From: Endocalyx cinctus
Taxonomy: Eukaryota; Ascomycota; Sordariomycetes; Amphisphaeriales; Apiosporaceae
NCBI GenBank assembly: GCA_001600455.1
Contig: BCKC01000010.1
Location: 502,144 to 566,143, forward strand
Reading direction: 5' to 3'
Length of the DNA: 64,000 nucleotides
The position numbers and the translations under genes were made by a program. This document shows, in pieces, positions 35,529-46,579 of this stretch; positions within the stretch are counted from its first letter, which is position 1; every line of letters begins with the position of its first letter. The notes below the pieces were generated by a model. That model was given only the letters and a program-made list of their open reading frames with translations, ran no database searches and was not told the DNA's origin.

Positions 35529-35558
35529 ATAGTATAGTATAGTATAGTATAGTATAGC
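35529..35558. repeat. (TATAG)n minisatellite
   Basis: Five to six tandem TATAG units. Confidence 0.9.
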
Positions 35559-36498
35559 TATAGTATCAGAGTAAGTATACAAAGTATGCTTGTAACGATG
35601 ACGAGATTAGGTTCATGCGATAACTCTTTTATATGGTACCCTGTACTCCGTACATAATATTATACTCCATATTCAGTCCTAAATCAAATTATGCTTAATA
35701 GTGACGGCGAATAGATACCTAAGTACTTAAGTACTTAGATATTCCCGTCTACTCTATAAATCGCTACGCGGTACATACAAGTAATCTGTGTAATCCGTCC
35801 CAGAGTTAAGTTACGGGAGTTACGGAATTGTACGGTACTAAACATTGAGTATCTACAAGTAAGTACCTAGGTAGGCTGGTAGGTTAGCAGCCTACGGAGC
35901 ACTGGAGGTACCTAGGTAGGTAAGTACTTAAGTACCTAAAGTACCTACCAGGCAGCAAAATACTAAATATTAGCGTGATATACCCCGGCAAACCATTTGG
36001 ATGATCCCCTAAGAATTAGTGCACCTGGCACCCTAAGGCTGTTTACTTCCGCCGATACCCATGGATGTACGTACCTAGGTACCTAGCTTACTTAAGTAGT
36101 TAAGGTACTTAAGTAACCTGTACTGTATGTTGTCATCAGGGGTAGAAGCCTCAATCCGTATACAACCTCTATACTCTGTACTGTATTTACTATTCATACA
36201 TGCATACTCTCTCGATTCTTCGACGACGATAAACTTGCACTACAATATTCCCATCTAATAATACGGAACACCTTTCTATTTTAAAGACAGGAAATGAGTT
36301 TTTAATATAAGTGATTCAATGGATCCCATACTTGTATTAAGTTAAACAAAGAAAAACTTTTATATATATCTCTGTCTACGCACGTATTATCTTCAAAATC
36401 AACCTAGCCACTGTCTCTTAATTTAACCCATCCATCCGTTTATCTACCTACTGTGTATATCGAAAAATTATTTAATATATCTAACTAACATAGATTCA

Positions 36499-38641
36499 CT
36501 AAGGTTTAAAATCACTTGTGGAGTCATCATCTTCTTCCACCGACGACTCATCACTAGGCGGACCCGGGGGCGCCGGCGGTTCTCTGAGGACCGGTCGGCT
36601 TTGCGGCCAGTTAAATTCCAGAGTGACCACCTCGTGCGGAAGCCAGAAACCCTCGTTCTCGTTATTTATAACTCCTTGGAGTTGCCTCATCCGCTGTTGG
36701 GCTTCCGGCTCGGCGCATACGTGAAAGGCATCCTCGTCATCCTCGTCTTGCGGGTTTGAACTCGAGGATCCTGAATTTTGAGACTGAGAGCCTGATCCTT
36801 GTGATGATGCTGAGTTTGTAGACTGCGACCCTGACGCTGCCGAACCCGGTGCCGAACTTCCTCCGGAAGCGTTATTAGGGTTAACAGGAGGAGGATCACC
36901 CTTGAGTTTCATTCGTTAGTTCTCATGAGCAGCATATATATATATATGAGAAAAATCCGGCTTGTTTATATAATTACTCACATAATGTGGTGGTGCATAC
37001 CGATAGTCGTACTCAAAAGGCATCACTACAATAATTACAGATTAGAACGATTGATATGTTATATAGCTAACAAGCGATATTATCAAAGAAAAACACTAAA
37101 CTCACATCTCTCTGGTCGCCTAGTCCACGAAACGTCAAGCCGAGTGTAGTAACCATCAGTCAATCTGCCTGGATTTTTATACCGCCTCACCATATCCCTC
37201 GCAAGAGGAAGCAGCTCATTCACGACATAATCCGCGCTGGGTACAGTAGTATGGAGAGGAACCGTATTCCCCTGGGCGTCTACGTAATCATCATCTTCTA
37301 TCGAGTTAAAACCACCCATCCCGGGCCACTCGAACCTCTCAAGCATGTCTATTAGGGCGTTCGAGTAGGGCGCCTCCCCCTGGGGCAGGGTAGCGTTGAT
37401 CGTTCTCACGTGCCGGTCGTCTGGCCTCAACTCGAGCATCCCTCCGTGCGGTAAATGCGCCATAACCAGCTCGCGCAGGCTGCTCCCCATGTAGTAGATG
37501 TCTTCCCAGTCCCGAAACTGCCCCGGCCCGAAGATTCCGTGACTAACTTCGGCGGCGTTATCGGTCGCGAGCGCGCTCTCCCCGAAATCCCCGACTACGA
37601 TGTTCGGGAACGCGTTGTTCACCAAGCCTTCCGGTGGCGCGTTCCTCTGGCCACCGCGGGGATTATAGTGGATGAAGATGTTGTTCTTGGCCATGTCGCG
37701 ATGGTGAATTCCTACGACGGCGCGTGCGAGTTAGCGGTGCCTGTCTGTCTTGATTATTCCATAAGTGAAAACATATCGGGGTGTACGCTCGGCGCATATA
37801 TTTTCAAAAGAGTACGCTCTATTTCAAATTTACGCTGCCTTCTTGAGAATACCTTCTCGTCCTCGGAAGAAGAGAGATAAAGAAACGATTATTATTACGT
37901 ACGGGTATGATTAGCACGACGAGTGTTTCCCCCAGGCCGTATACCAAAGACCATGAAACCGATTGCTTCGGAGAGTCTTACAGCTACGTGCCAGATAAAA
38001 GACTCCGGCACGGGACGCTGAGCTTCCGTATATTGGTCCATAAGCTCTTCCAACGTCCCACCGTTGCAGTGTCTAATTAACCGTGGATTATTGTTCTATA
38101 TATGACACCATATATTTTGAGTTGGATATGTAAAGCGTTTTCTTTTCCCGAAGGAAAAAAAAAAACAAAGGCAGTCTTACCTGAAATACAGGGAATATAC
38201 ATCATTACCAACCTCCTCCCAAAAGTCCAGCTGGTTGAAATGGATGACCTCCTCGTGATCACGGTCCTGATAAGGTAGCGGTAATATAAAATCAGCATCC
38301 AGAGCCGTCGATATACGAAGCTCGCGCGGTACATTATGATTTTCAAAATTTATCTTTCTCAGTATCTTGTTGAAATATATTTTGCCGTTGGAGATGGCCT
38401 GCACAACGAACATCCTTCCGTAAGCAGAACTTCTTACTAGTAACCACCCCTTTGATTGGATGCGCTCTTTTGTAGCCCTGGAGGGACTATGATTATGCGC
38501 CCACGGTATCTTTACCCCGTAGTAGTAATACGGGCGTGTCTTTATCATTGACATGACGAGGATGTTTATGGTGTTGAGCTGAAGTTGTGACACAGAGAGG
38601 ATAACCTTACGCGTATAATTAAATTCATAATAAAAATTCAA
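36499..38641 (-). CDS. divergent protein kinase with disordered acidic tail
   Basis: Five exons by eye: 38181-38641, 37903-38072, 37106-37711, 36982-37025 and 36499-36900, giving 561 codons from the most distal ATG. The true start may be further in (for example MSMIKTRPYYYY) or in an unseen upstream exon. The N-lobe lacks a clear GxGxxG loop (RSSAYGRMF instead), but a possible ATP Lys (IYFNKIL) and C-helix Glu (PRELRIS) are present. HCNGGTLEELM is the hinge/D-helix region. The catalytic loop IHHRDMAKNN is intact, as is DFG in VVGDFGESA. Exon 4 is only 44 bases (LMPFEYDYRYAPPHY), and the last exon adds a Gly/Ser/Gln-rich, then Asp/Glu-rich tail. Protein kinase-like folds of this type are expanded in fungal accessory gene sets. 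Substrate unknown. Confidence 0.72.
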
Positions 38642-40050
38642 GAAGATATAATATGAAGGAAATAAAAAGAAAGAAAAAAAGAAGAAGAAAATGAAAAGAA
38701 AAATTTCAGCCCGATTGCAATTGCTGGTTGCGGAATCGAGACTGGTGGGTAGCTCTAGGGTTTCTTTGTTGAATTGTTTCGCAACCGTCTTTGTGGGTTA
38801 TAGGGATTCCATTGTATGTTTCGCTGCATGATATATATAATAGATTTGGTATCAAATTTATTGATTTCATTTTATTACCTGTTTAAGTAGCGATATTTTA
38901 TGAGAGAATTCGCTGTCGTATTCGTTAGATAGATATCTGCCCTGCCTTTCCTGTTGATGATTTTCAACTTCGATACTCCGAAATTACTCTTTCCGCCTCT
39001 GTATTGTCATGTTCTGAGGTCATTCAATCGTACAAAGTGTAAACACTCAAGTAAACTTTTTCTAGAGTCATCGTATGGGAGATAATAGATACATAGTAAG
39101 TATGATGATGCAACTGTGAGAATAAGTAGTTTATAACGTTACTAATGTGAGGTGTAAGTCAACACTTTGAAAAAATTTATAAGCCCTTCTGAAATTTTCT
39201 TCCTTCAATTTTCCTCTCTTTATAGTTGACAAAGGTGATTACATCGCTATTCTCTTGGGAAATTTGGATTCGACCTTGGGATTGAGGTTTCAAAGTACGA
39301 TGTAACTTACCTTCTCATATCTTGCACACAACGGTGGAAATTCCTCTCACTACTCAAGCAATTCGACTGCTTGATATTCCAGGCAATTTGGCAATGATAT
39401 ATATCTTTCTTTGCTTTATTGCTTGACTCTTTTCCCATTACCTACATTAATGGTACATTTCATGGTGGGTTGAGTAGCTTTTCTTAGGACTTGATCCTCA
39501 AATTACAATAATATGCAATTAACTTAAGCGTTAAATACACTATGCATGATTTCCCTGACTTACTGAGGTCTTTGGAGGTTTAGTTTAGAACCAGCAAAGC
39601 CTGAGTCCTCCAATGTATACAGAAAAATGGATTAATTCTCACTTGTCACTAGCAGGACAATACACCGGCCCGTACCACGAGAACGATGAAAAGAGCTATA
39701 CAGAACGGGTACTTTGTTTAAACCCGGAATTTCGGCGATTTTAACCTGATCTGGTCGTCAAATTTCGACCAAAAGATTCGATTCCATGTTTATGGGACTT
39801 AAAAGGTCTAAACCACCAAAACAGTCCCGATCGTGGAGAAAATGGAGAAAATGAGGTAGCTCGGTGGGGTATATCATGTTTTTTGTACTTCCAAGAGTTG
39901 GGGGGTAAACATTTATTATTAACAATGGCATGGATTTCCATGTGATTCTCAAAAGTACTGTTCAGCAAAATAAATAAATACACGAGCTGGGAATTGTTTT
40001 CACCTTGAGGAAAATTATTATTTAAAAAAAATATTCAATTAAAGAACAAT
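38642..40050. other. divergent intergenic region
   Basis: Shared upstream region of the kinase gene (minus) and the SDR gene (plus). AT-rich with A/G-rich runs near 38650-38700. Two overlapping short minus-strand frames at 39741-39983 look non-coding. No gene seen. Confidence 0.5.
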
Positions 40051-40981
40051 ATGGATGCATTATTCTCACTCAAAGGAGAGACCGCTCTCGTAACTGGTGG
40101 TACGAGAGGTATAGGTCAATCGGTTGCCATTGCGTTGGCTGAAGCCGGTGCCGATATTCTTCTCGTTCAGGTGAGGAGTTTCATCCCTTCCTTTCTCCAA
40201 CTTACAAGATGTTGATAATATTTCTTTTTATCTTCTTTTCCTCTTTTTCTCTTTCTTTCTCTGAAAAGGTTACCTGATATATGTATATATACATCGATTT
40301 AACCCTAATTCCCTAATTTAGCGCAACACCGCCGTCACCGAAACGCAAAAGGCGATCGAAGCCCTCGGCCGCAAAGCCGTCGTGTACACGGCGGACCTAT
40401 CCTCGGCGTCCGACGTCGCGGGGCTCGTACCCCGCATCCTGGCGGACGGACACCAGATCCGGATCCTGGTCAACTGCGCGGGGATCCAGATCCGCCACCC
40501 GCCCGAATCCTTCCCGGACGACGACTTCGCCGCCGTCGTCCAGGTCAACCTGAACTCGGTCTTCGCCCTCTCGCGCGACGTCGGGAAACACATGCTCTCC
40601 CTTGAACCCTCGCCCGCGACGGGCAGGAAAGGTAGCGTCATCAACTTCGCCAGCCTGCTCACGTTTCAGGGCGGCTTGAACGTTCCCGCGTACGCCGCTA
40701 GCAAAGGCGCCGTGGGTCAGCTGACCAAGAGTATGGCCAATTCTTGGTCGAGTAAGGGTATCACCGTCAACGCTATCGCTCCCGGGTATATAGAGACGGA
40801 CATGAACACGGCGCTGCTGAATGACCCGGATCGCTTGAAGAGCATCAGCGAGCGGATTCCGGCTGGCCGCTGGGGGTACCCGGATGATTTCAAGGGAAGC
40901 GTGGTATTCTTGGCAAGTAAGGCCAGCGCCTACGTGAGCGGGCATGTGCTGGTCGTTGACGGTGGTTGGATGGGACGGTGA
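40051..40981 (+). CDS. short-chain dehydrogenase/reductase, 2-deoxy-D-gluconate 3-dehydrogenase (KduD)-like
   Basis: Two exons, 40051-40170 and 40322-40981, giving 259 residues, the classical SDR size. The nucleotide-binding motif is TGGTRGIG at residues 15-22 and NCAG at 91-94. The catalytic residues Ser151, Tyr164 and Lys168 (YAASK) are all present, and [10 protein letters not shown] follows the active site. It ends DGGWMGR, the usual C-terminus of the KduD-type subgroup. KduD enzymes reduce keto-deoxy-hexuronates in pectin and alginate degradation with NAD(H); fungal members have varied substrates, so the exact reaction is inferred. The gene converges with the Ayg1-like hydrolase, only 133 bases apart, so their 3' transcripts may overlap. 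Confidence 0.87.
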
Positions 40982-41114
40982 AGCTACTGCTCAAGGGAAT
41001 CCGTACAATTTACGCGATAATAGAGTAAGACATATACTAAGTAGAGGATATAGATTTACAGTAAAACAAATAAGCCATAATTCGGTCAAACCTAACATGT
41101 AATTACCTATTACA

Positions 41115-42518
41115 TCATTGCTCAGAGATCGACGACCCCATCACTTCCTCCATCCATGGATACACGGACATATTCGCCAAAGGATATCCCATGTGCAGCG
41201 CTCCAGGGAAAAATCGGGCCTCTTTGGGGGATCCATACTCAAACAACATCATGGAATCCTCAATCGGCATGAGCCCGTCTTGGGTACCCTGCATCATCTC
41301 ACGTTAGTATCATACGTATCGCATATGCATGTCGGTTGGGTCACTTTTTTTTTTTTTTTTCGTACTCACATTAATCAGCAAAAGCCTAGTAGACGGCTTA
41401 TTCAAAATGCCCAACTCGAGCAAGGAGAACTTCTTCTGGACCTTCGCGCGATACTCGTCCACGTTATCCCCGAATCCGTGCTTAGCCGCCATCGCGGGCG
41501 CGAGCTGGAAAGGGTACTCGTGGCCGTCGACGCGCGACAGCCACTCGGGATCGAAGAAGTAGTGCACGCCCGCGCCCTGGGCGATCGCGCCCCGGAGCCG
41601 GTCCCGGTGCGTGTGCGCGATCCGCACCGCGTAGTACCCGCCAGCCGAGAGGCCCCAGCAGAGGACGCGGGTGGCGTCGAACCGGCCGTCGGCCTCCATC
41701 CAGGCGAACACGCTGTCCCACAGCCGGTCGGGCGCGTCCGGGTCGGCGGGGTCGGCGGGGCAGTCGGCCGTGCCGGGGATCTCCGCCACGACGGAGGCCC
41801 AGCCGCGGGAGAGGAACTCGTCGCAGCGGACGGTATTGTCCGGACGGTACCCGTCGAGGCCCGTAAATAGGAGCACGACGGGGACCTTTTTGTTGTTACT
41901 ATTTGGCCCCGAAGAAGCGGATCGAGGAACCCGCACGTACACGGGGATGGTCTTCCCGTCCCTCCCCTGGCGACGCACGTGCGGGATCTCGACCTCCGTG
42001 ACGGGGGAATCCCAGAGTCGGCCCGCTTTCATGTACACGTTCTTCTGCCTCGTCCAGGCCGTCCACTTGGCGTCGCGGTCCGACGGGTTCGGAAACCCGG
42101 AGATGTAAGGGAACCGGGCTATGCGCAGGACGCAGGCGGCTCGGAGGTACAGCTCGCTCGCCTTTTTTTTATCGCCACCACTCGGCCCCGCCAAACAAGC
42201 ATCGCCTTCCCGCTCGAGCGCCTCCGCCACGGGCAGGAACGTCCGCGCGTACGCCTCGGACGTGCCGTCGTTGACGTCCCGGGCGATCAGGTCCGCGAAT
42301 ATCGGCTCGAAATCTTGGAATTGCCCGTCGTGGAAGGGGTACACTCCTCTGCTGCACGGCATCCGCCACTTCGTCTCCCACAGGGCGGCGATCCCGTCGT
42401 GGTGGGGCATGCGCTGCTCGAAGGCGGCCGTCCCCAGGAGCCACTGCCGCTTTTGCGGCGTTTCGCCTGAGGCGAGGCCGCCGCCGAGAGGGGGGAGGTA
42501 GGCTTTGTGGGGGGACAT
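41115..42518 (-). CDS. alpha/beta hydrolase, Ayg1-like (DUF1100/FrsA class)
   Basis: Two exons, 41370-42518 and 41115-41288, giving 440 residues. The N-terminal 170 residues are helical (a lid/cap typical for this class); the hydrolase core follows. VPVVLLFTGLDGYRPDNT is the oxyanion-strand region, GLSAGGYYA the nucleophile elbow with Ser291, and exon 2 supplies the catalytic Asp (GTQDGLMP) and His (GALHMGYP). The triad therefore looks complete. Aspergillus Ayg1 shortens a polyketide by two carbons in DHN-melanin formation; close relatives serve other polyketide pathways and some are free-standing esterases. No polyketide synthase lies nearby, so the substrate is open. A 16-base T run sits in the intron. 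The centre of exon 1 is very GC-rich. Confidence 0.85.
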
Positions 42519-43882
42519 GATGCGTCTAAAACAAACGGATGGTTTAAGTTTGGGTTTTTTTTTGTTATTGTTCGAATCCGAAAGTGGTGTCGTCGACTAA
42601 GACGAAATCGTCGGAACTGTCTATTTCTTGGTATAAGTCTGGTTGAGACGACGATGAGAGTGAGGATGTGGATCCTAGGCGAGATAGGTAGACTTTGCCG
42701 GAACGCTTGTGAAGGACTACGACCCGCTGGGTGTTGTACCAATTTGTCTTCTCGCGAATTCTGGTAATTTATATGTTAGTTATATGTTTTTTTTTATATC
42801 TTGTAGAAGTTGAAGACGTAAGTGTGGAAAAGAGGTAGAAATGATGGGTAAGTAAGGAGGTAGATAGATAAGACTGGGCTAGGAACTCACTCTCGTTGCA
42901 GAAGCGCAAGGTTAGTTCGGATGAGCATACGGCGTAAATCTTCATCATACCCCATACTGAAATGATCGTTGCGATCTGTATATAAGTATATTTGTGAGGG
43001 CGTGTGCACCGTGAGAGAACGTCCGAGACTGGGGATATCCGCCGGTGGGTGGTGGTGGGTGAAACAAGCCGATGTCCGACGTCTGTTCGTGTTTTACTAC
43101 GTAAGCAGATATAATGTTTCGGGAAAATAAATTGTAGGGTTATATACTCCAAGTTATAGTCGATGAAGATCAAAGTCGGGACAAGATCTTACGGTGTTGA
43201 GCATGAGCCCTTATATTTATACTCCGGGAGATCAACGACATGGTTAGAACCGAGGTGATGGACGAGACATACATAACGCTCATATCGGCATGTGCTTCTA
43301 CTAACATCATAGGAATGTAAAGGGTAGTTACAGGCGTTACTACGGCAAAGACGGGCACAACTGTTTTACGGGGGGTTACGTGACGAGGTTGTCCGGACCA
43401 AACTCAAGCTATGCAGGGTCAGAAGCCGATGTTGTGCACTAAGCTGAACCAGATCTTTCACATGTCTTTCGAAGGTATTTTTCTTTTCTTTTCCAATTCG
43501 ATCCTAGATTTTTAGTACAGGTAGATAATTATCATAGGTCTGACTTTTTTTTTTCTTCTTCCTACATATATGAACGCTGCGGTGTGCCCAATCAATGACC
43601 TAATCTCTATGTAATAGTATGTATTTATTACAACCCAAATGCGTTTCTATCCCTTTTGTTTTGGTGACAAGATTGCCTGATTCGAGATATTAGAGCTTTA
43701 GCCCTGTGTAGTAGTATCGAATCAGCTTCTGGACCGAAAGTCTAACTCTTTTCGAAAGTCTATTTTAGTATACACGACGCATATTATTCGCCTGTTCTCT
43801 TTTTTTTTATCTCTCTTTTTCTAGCACGAATTTCCCCCTTTTGTCGGTCTTTGTTACGTGGTTGAAATTGGACCGCAAAAAA
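42519..43882. other. intergenic, upstream of the Ayg1-like gene
   Basis: AT-rich upstream region of the hydrolase and downstream region of GNA1. A 62-codon hydrophobic frame at 43170-43358 (minus) resembles membrane helices but has no start context or partner exon that I can defend. No gene called. Confidence 0.45.
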
Positions 43883-44577
43883 TCAATGGGTCTTACTTTC
43901 GTGGTAATGAGCCATCTCGAGACCGGCCCTTCGGAAGCCGCACTTGACGTAGAAACCTTCGTTGGCCTCGCTGCAGTCGAGAATGGTCTTGTAGCAACCA
44001 ACTTTCTCGGCGATGAAGTCGAGAGCTTGGATAAGACGCAAGCCAAGCTTTTTACCCTGTTGGTCCTTGGCAACCGCGATATCTTCGATGTGGCCTACAA
44101 GACCAAGGCTGTGGATGCTGTTTGGTGAAAAGAGAACGTAATTATTAGCATAAAGAGTACCATGATTCAGAATCTCATTACACATAATTCGTAAATGGAG
44201 GCATTGAGCGCTTTCGCGCCCGCTTGAGCTATGTTTTATGTGTATAGATCTCTCCCCCAGTCTTTCTTTTCACGGAAATATAATTCTTACAATTTTCTCT
44301 CGACAAGTAGAGCGCCAGTTCCAACGATCTTGCCGCTACTTGTGTCCTCGATAACCAAAACGTAGTATGTATCTTGCGAGGACATCCATTGGTATCTCTC
44401 GGCGAATTTTTCCTTGCTAATTTCTCCGACGGTAGTTAATACTCGGAGGCAGTCGAGGAAACCAGCGTCGTAGTCGGACAATCGCAACGAGCGGGCGGTG
44501 TAGCCCTCCGGTAGCTCGGCCGCGACAGCGGGGGAGACGAGGTCGGGAGAGAAGAGGCCTTGTTCTGTCGTTGCCAT
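43883..44577 (-). CDS. GNA1: glucosamine-6-phosphate N-acetyltransferase
   Basis: Two exons, 44291-44577 and 43883-44117, giving 173 residues, the usual fungal Gna1 length. It is a GNAT-fold enzyme that transfers acetyl from acetyl-CoA to glucosamine-6-phosphate, the second step toward UDP-GlcNAc for chitin, N-glycans and GPI anchors. Seen in order: LPEGYTARSLRLSDYDAGFLDCLRVL, VGEISKEKFAERYQWM, a strand GKIVGTGALLVERKFIH across the intron, GHIEDIAVAKDQQGKKLG (the acetyl-CoA pyrophosphate-binding Q/R-x-x-G-x-G/A region of GNATs) and LDCSEANEGFYVKCGF. The C-terminus is short. The intron phase is 2 and falls within the ERKF segment. A cytosolic housekeeping gene, unrelated in function to its accessory neighbours. 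Confidence 0.93.
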
Positions 44578-46579
44578 TTCGACTGACTGAAGATATGTCG
44601 TAGTGGTAATTATTGATTCGGTATTAGATACTTCGTGATAATTTGTCGTATTTGATAAGGAGAGGGAAACGAATGGGTTTGTGGTCGTCTGAAGAGAACA
44701 AAGGTAACAATAGTCAGTAAAGGATAAATAAGTACGTATAATGTCAGAAGTTGGTCTAAAAGAAGTAATCTGACAATGGATTCAACAAATCAATGGCGCA
44801 TAAGAATTTGATTAGAAAATAACTTCAAAGATTCTAGAAGAGTTCAGATTCAAGGATATAAGAGAAAAATAATCAATATTCTGAACTTTTTCTCTCTTCC
44901 TTTCTTTTTTTATTTGTCCTTTTCATCCATACTGTTGATCTATGCGTAGAGTGACGATGAACAGGGTATTTTCGGATTTGGTGGGGATGATACCCCTGAC
45001 CAAAGCTGCGTATCACCCTTTTTACGAGGCTATAATGGGAAGCTTAGCCTCAATTGGCTTGAATAGCGTGGGTTCTACAGAGGTCCCGATAGGCTGTTTA
45101 ATCGTGATGGGTACAGGGTTACATGCTATACGGCCTGGGCGATGCAGGTACTGTTTAACAGGTCTTATCGTGTCGTTGTTATACGGGACCGGTGTCTTCT
45201 TAGGTACGGTACTACAACGCTACGGTACCTGAAATATAAAATACATAAGTCATGTACAGTACTGTAATATTACTTGGACAGGTACGGTACTTAGGTAGGT
45301 ACTTACTTAAGTACCTAGAGTACCTAAAGTACCTAGAGTAAGGTGTACGGAGCACTGCACATACCTACCTAGGTAGGTACTTATCCACGTAGGTACACGT
45401 ATACCGCAATAGCAGCTGAATAAAATGAAGCCGACGAGATAACGAATAATTTGTAGGAGTGCTAATAATAGATTTTGATCGATATAGTACACAGTACACG
45501 TATAGTATAACTGACATCATAGTTCTTCTCTTCTTTCACTTCATAATTTCAAAATTCCCGGTTTTTGTTCCATGCTTCGAATATGAAGATCGGTGCGATC
45601 AATGCCGACCGGATCTGTCAGCCGCTAGCAGCTGGTAGCAGCTGCGCTGCTACCCCGCACATGTATATAATACTTGACAGATGTGTGCTTCGCACACACA
45701 CCATCAATCAATCAACTTACAACACTCACAGGATCTTTTCTCAGTGTAGTATTTACTCCGCTGTCTATTCGTATCCATGGATGTACATATGGTGTACCCG
45801 TGGACACTACCTACCGGCTCTAGGTGCCTAGCAGTAGCTGAGTACCTAGGTACTTAATCACCAACTGTTTGTTTTTTCTACCAATTGACTCGACTACACA
45901 AATCGCTATACACGGCGCTAAGTTACAGTATCCATGTGCTGATTTGTAGTACACATATGCAGTACTTTGTAGGTATATATTCTTAGTACCCCCTGAATCT
46001 ATACACACTTCGCCGTCTATTTATCCCTCCATTCACATCAAATGTAGCTTATAATATGAACATTGATATTTAGATGATCTTCCAATTTGACCACGAAGGT
46101 GTACATACGTACATACGTCGAAAGTTGATATATATATATATATTCGAGTTTCTTGGGTAGCACTACTCATGCGCTTCTACGGGCTACAGACTCACCTTTT
46201 ACCAAATAACCTTCTTCTAATTAAGCACAATGAAGTCGTATATTCGTCACTCGAGCCGTAAGACTGCACAAAATATAATTCATGTTTTATAAACCAAGCC
46301 TTGTTTGAATATCTGCTTAATTCACGACCAAATGGACTATGGGGAAAGGGGCCTGGTGACCAAAGGAGAGCAAGAGTGAGAGTGAGAATGAAGAAAACCC
46401 AAAGTCTTATTAGTAACCAAATCATTTTTTCAAAAATAAATACACAATCCCTCCAGAAATGATTTATTATGGCCTTGGTTTTATAATGAAATATCTCAGA
46501 TTATCGTAATTCATATCACATCATGTTCATACCAAACCTATACTTCCGTTTGACAATATTTACTTATGAAATTCCATTC
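44578..46579. other. intergenic, hairpin- and palindrome-rich
   Basis: This holds the GNA1 promoter, then AT-rich DNA with many CCTAGGTA/GTACCTAG palindromes (about 45220-45400 and 45830-45860) and a hairpin cluster at 45613-45698. A 96-codon frame at 44942-45232 (plus) has no recognisable motif and is not called. Confidence 0.5.
45613..45698. repeat. nested and adjacent perfect hairpins
   Basis: Outer arms ATCTGTCA (45613-45620) and TGACAGAT (45675-45682) enclose a perfect 9-bp hairpin GGTAGCAGC/GCTGCTACC with a TGC loop (45634-45654). Right next to the outer arm is a 7-bp hairpin TGTGTGC/GCACACA with a TTC loop (45682-45698). GC-rich stems stand in AT-rich DNA. Confidence 0.8.

Larger units (their letters stand above)
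34830..36498. other. intergenic, palindrome-rich
   Basis: No gene seen. It holds the upstream region of the lipase-domain gene (GA tract), a TATAG tandem, and from about 35260 to 36120 a dense set of ACCTAGGT, GTACTTAAGTAC and related short palindromes. After 36180 it is the 3' side of the kinase gene. Confidence 0.55.

Noticed and set aside
43170..43358. Hydrophobic 62-codon minus-strand frame, possible transporter fragment
   Set aside because: Hydrophobicity alone is not enough; no family motif and no neighbouring exon that continues it.
44942..45232. 96-codon plus-strand frame
   Set aside because: No motif; ends in palindrome-rich repeat sequence; probably chance.
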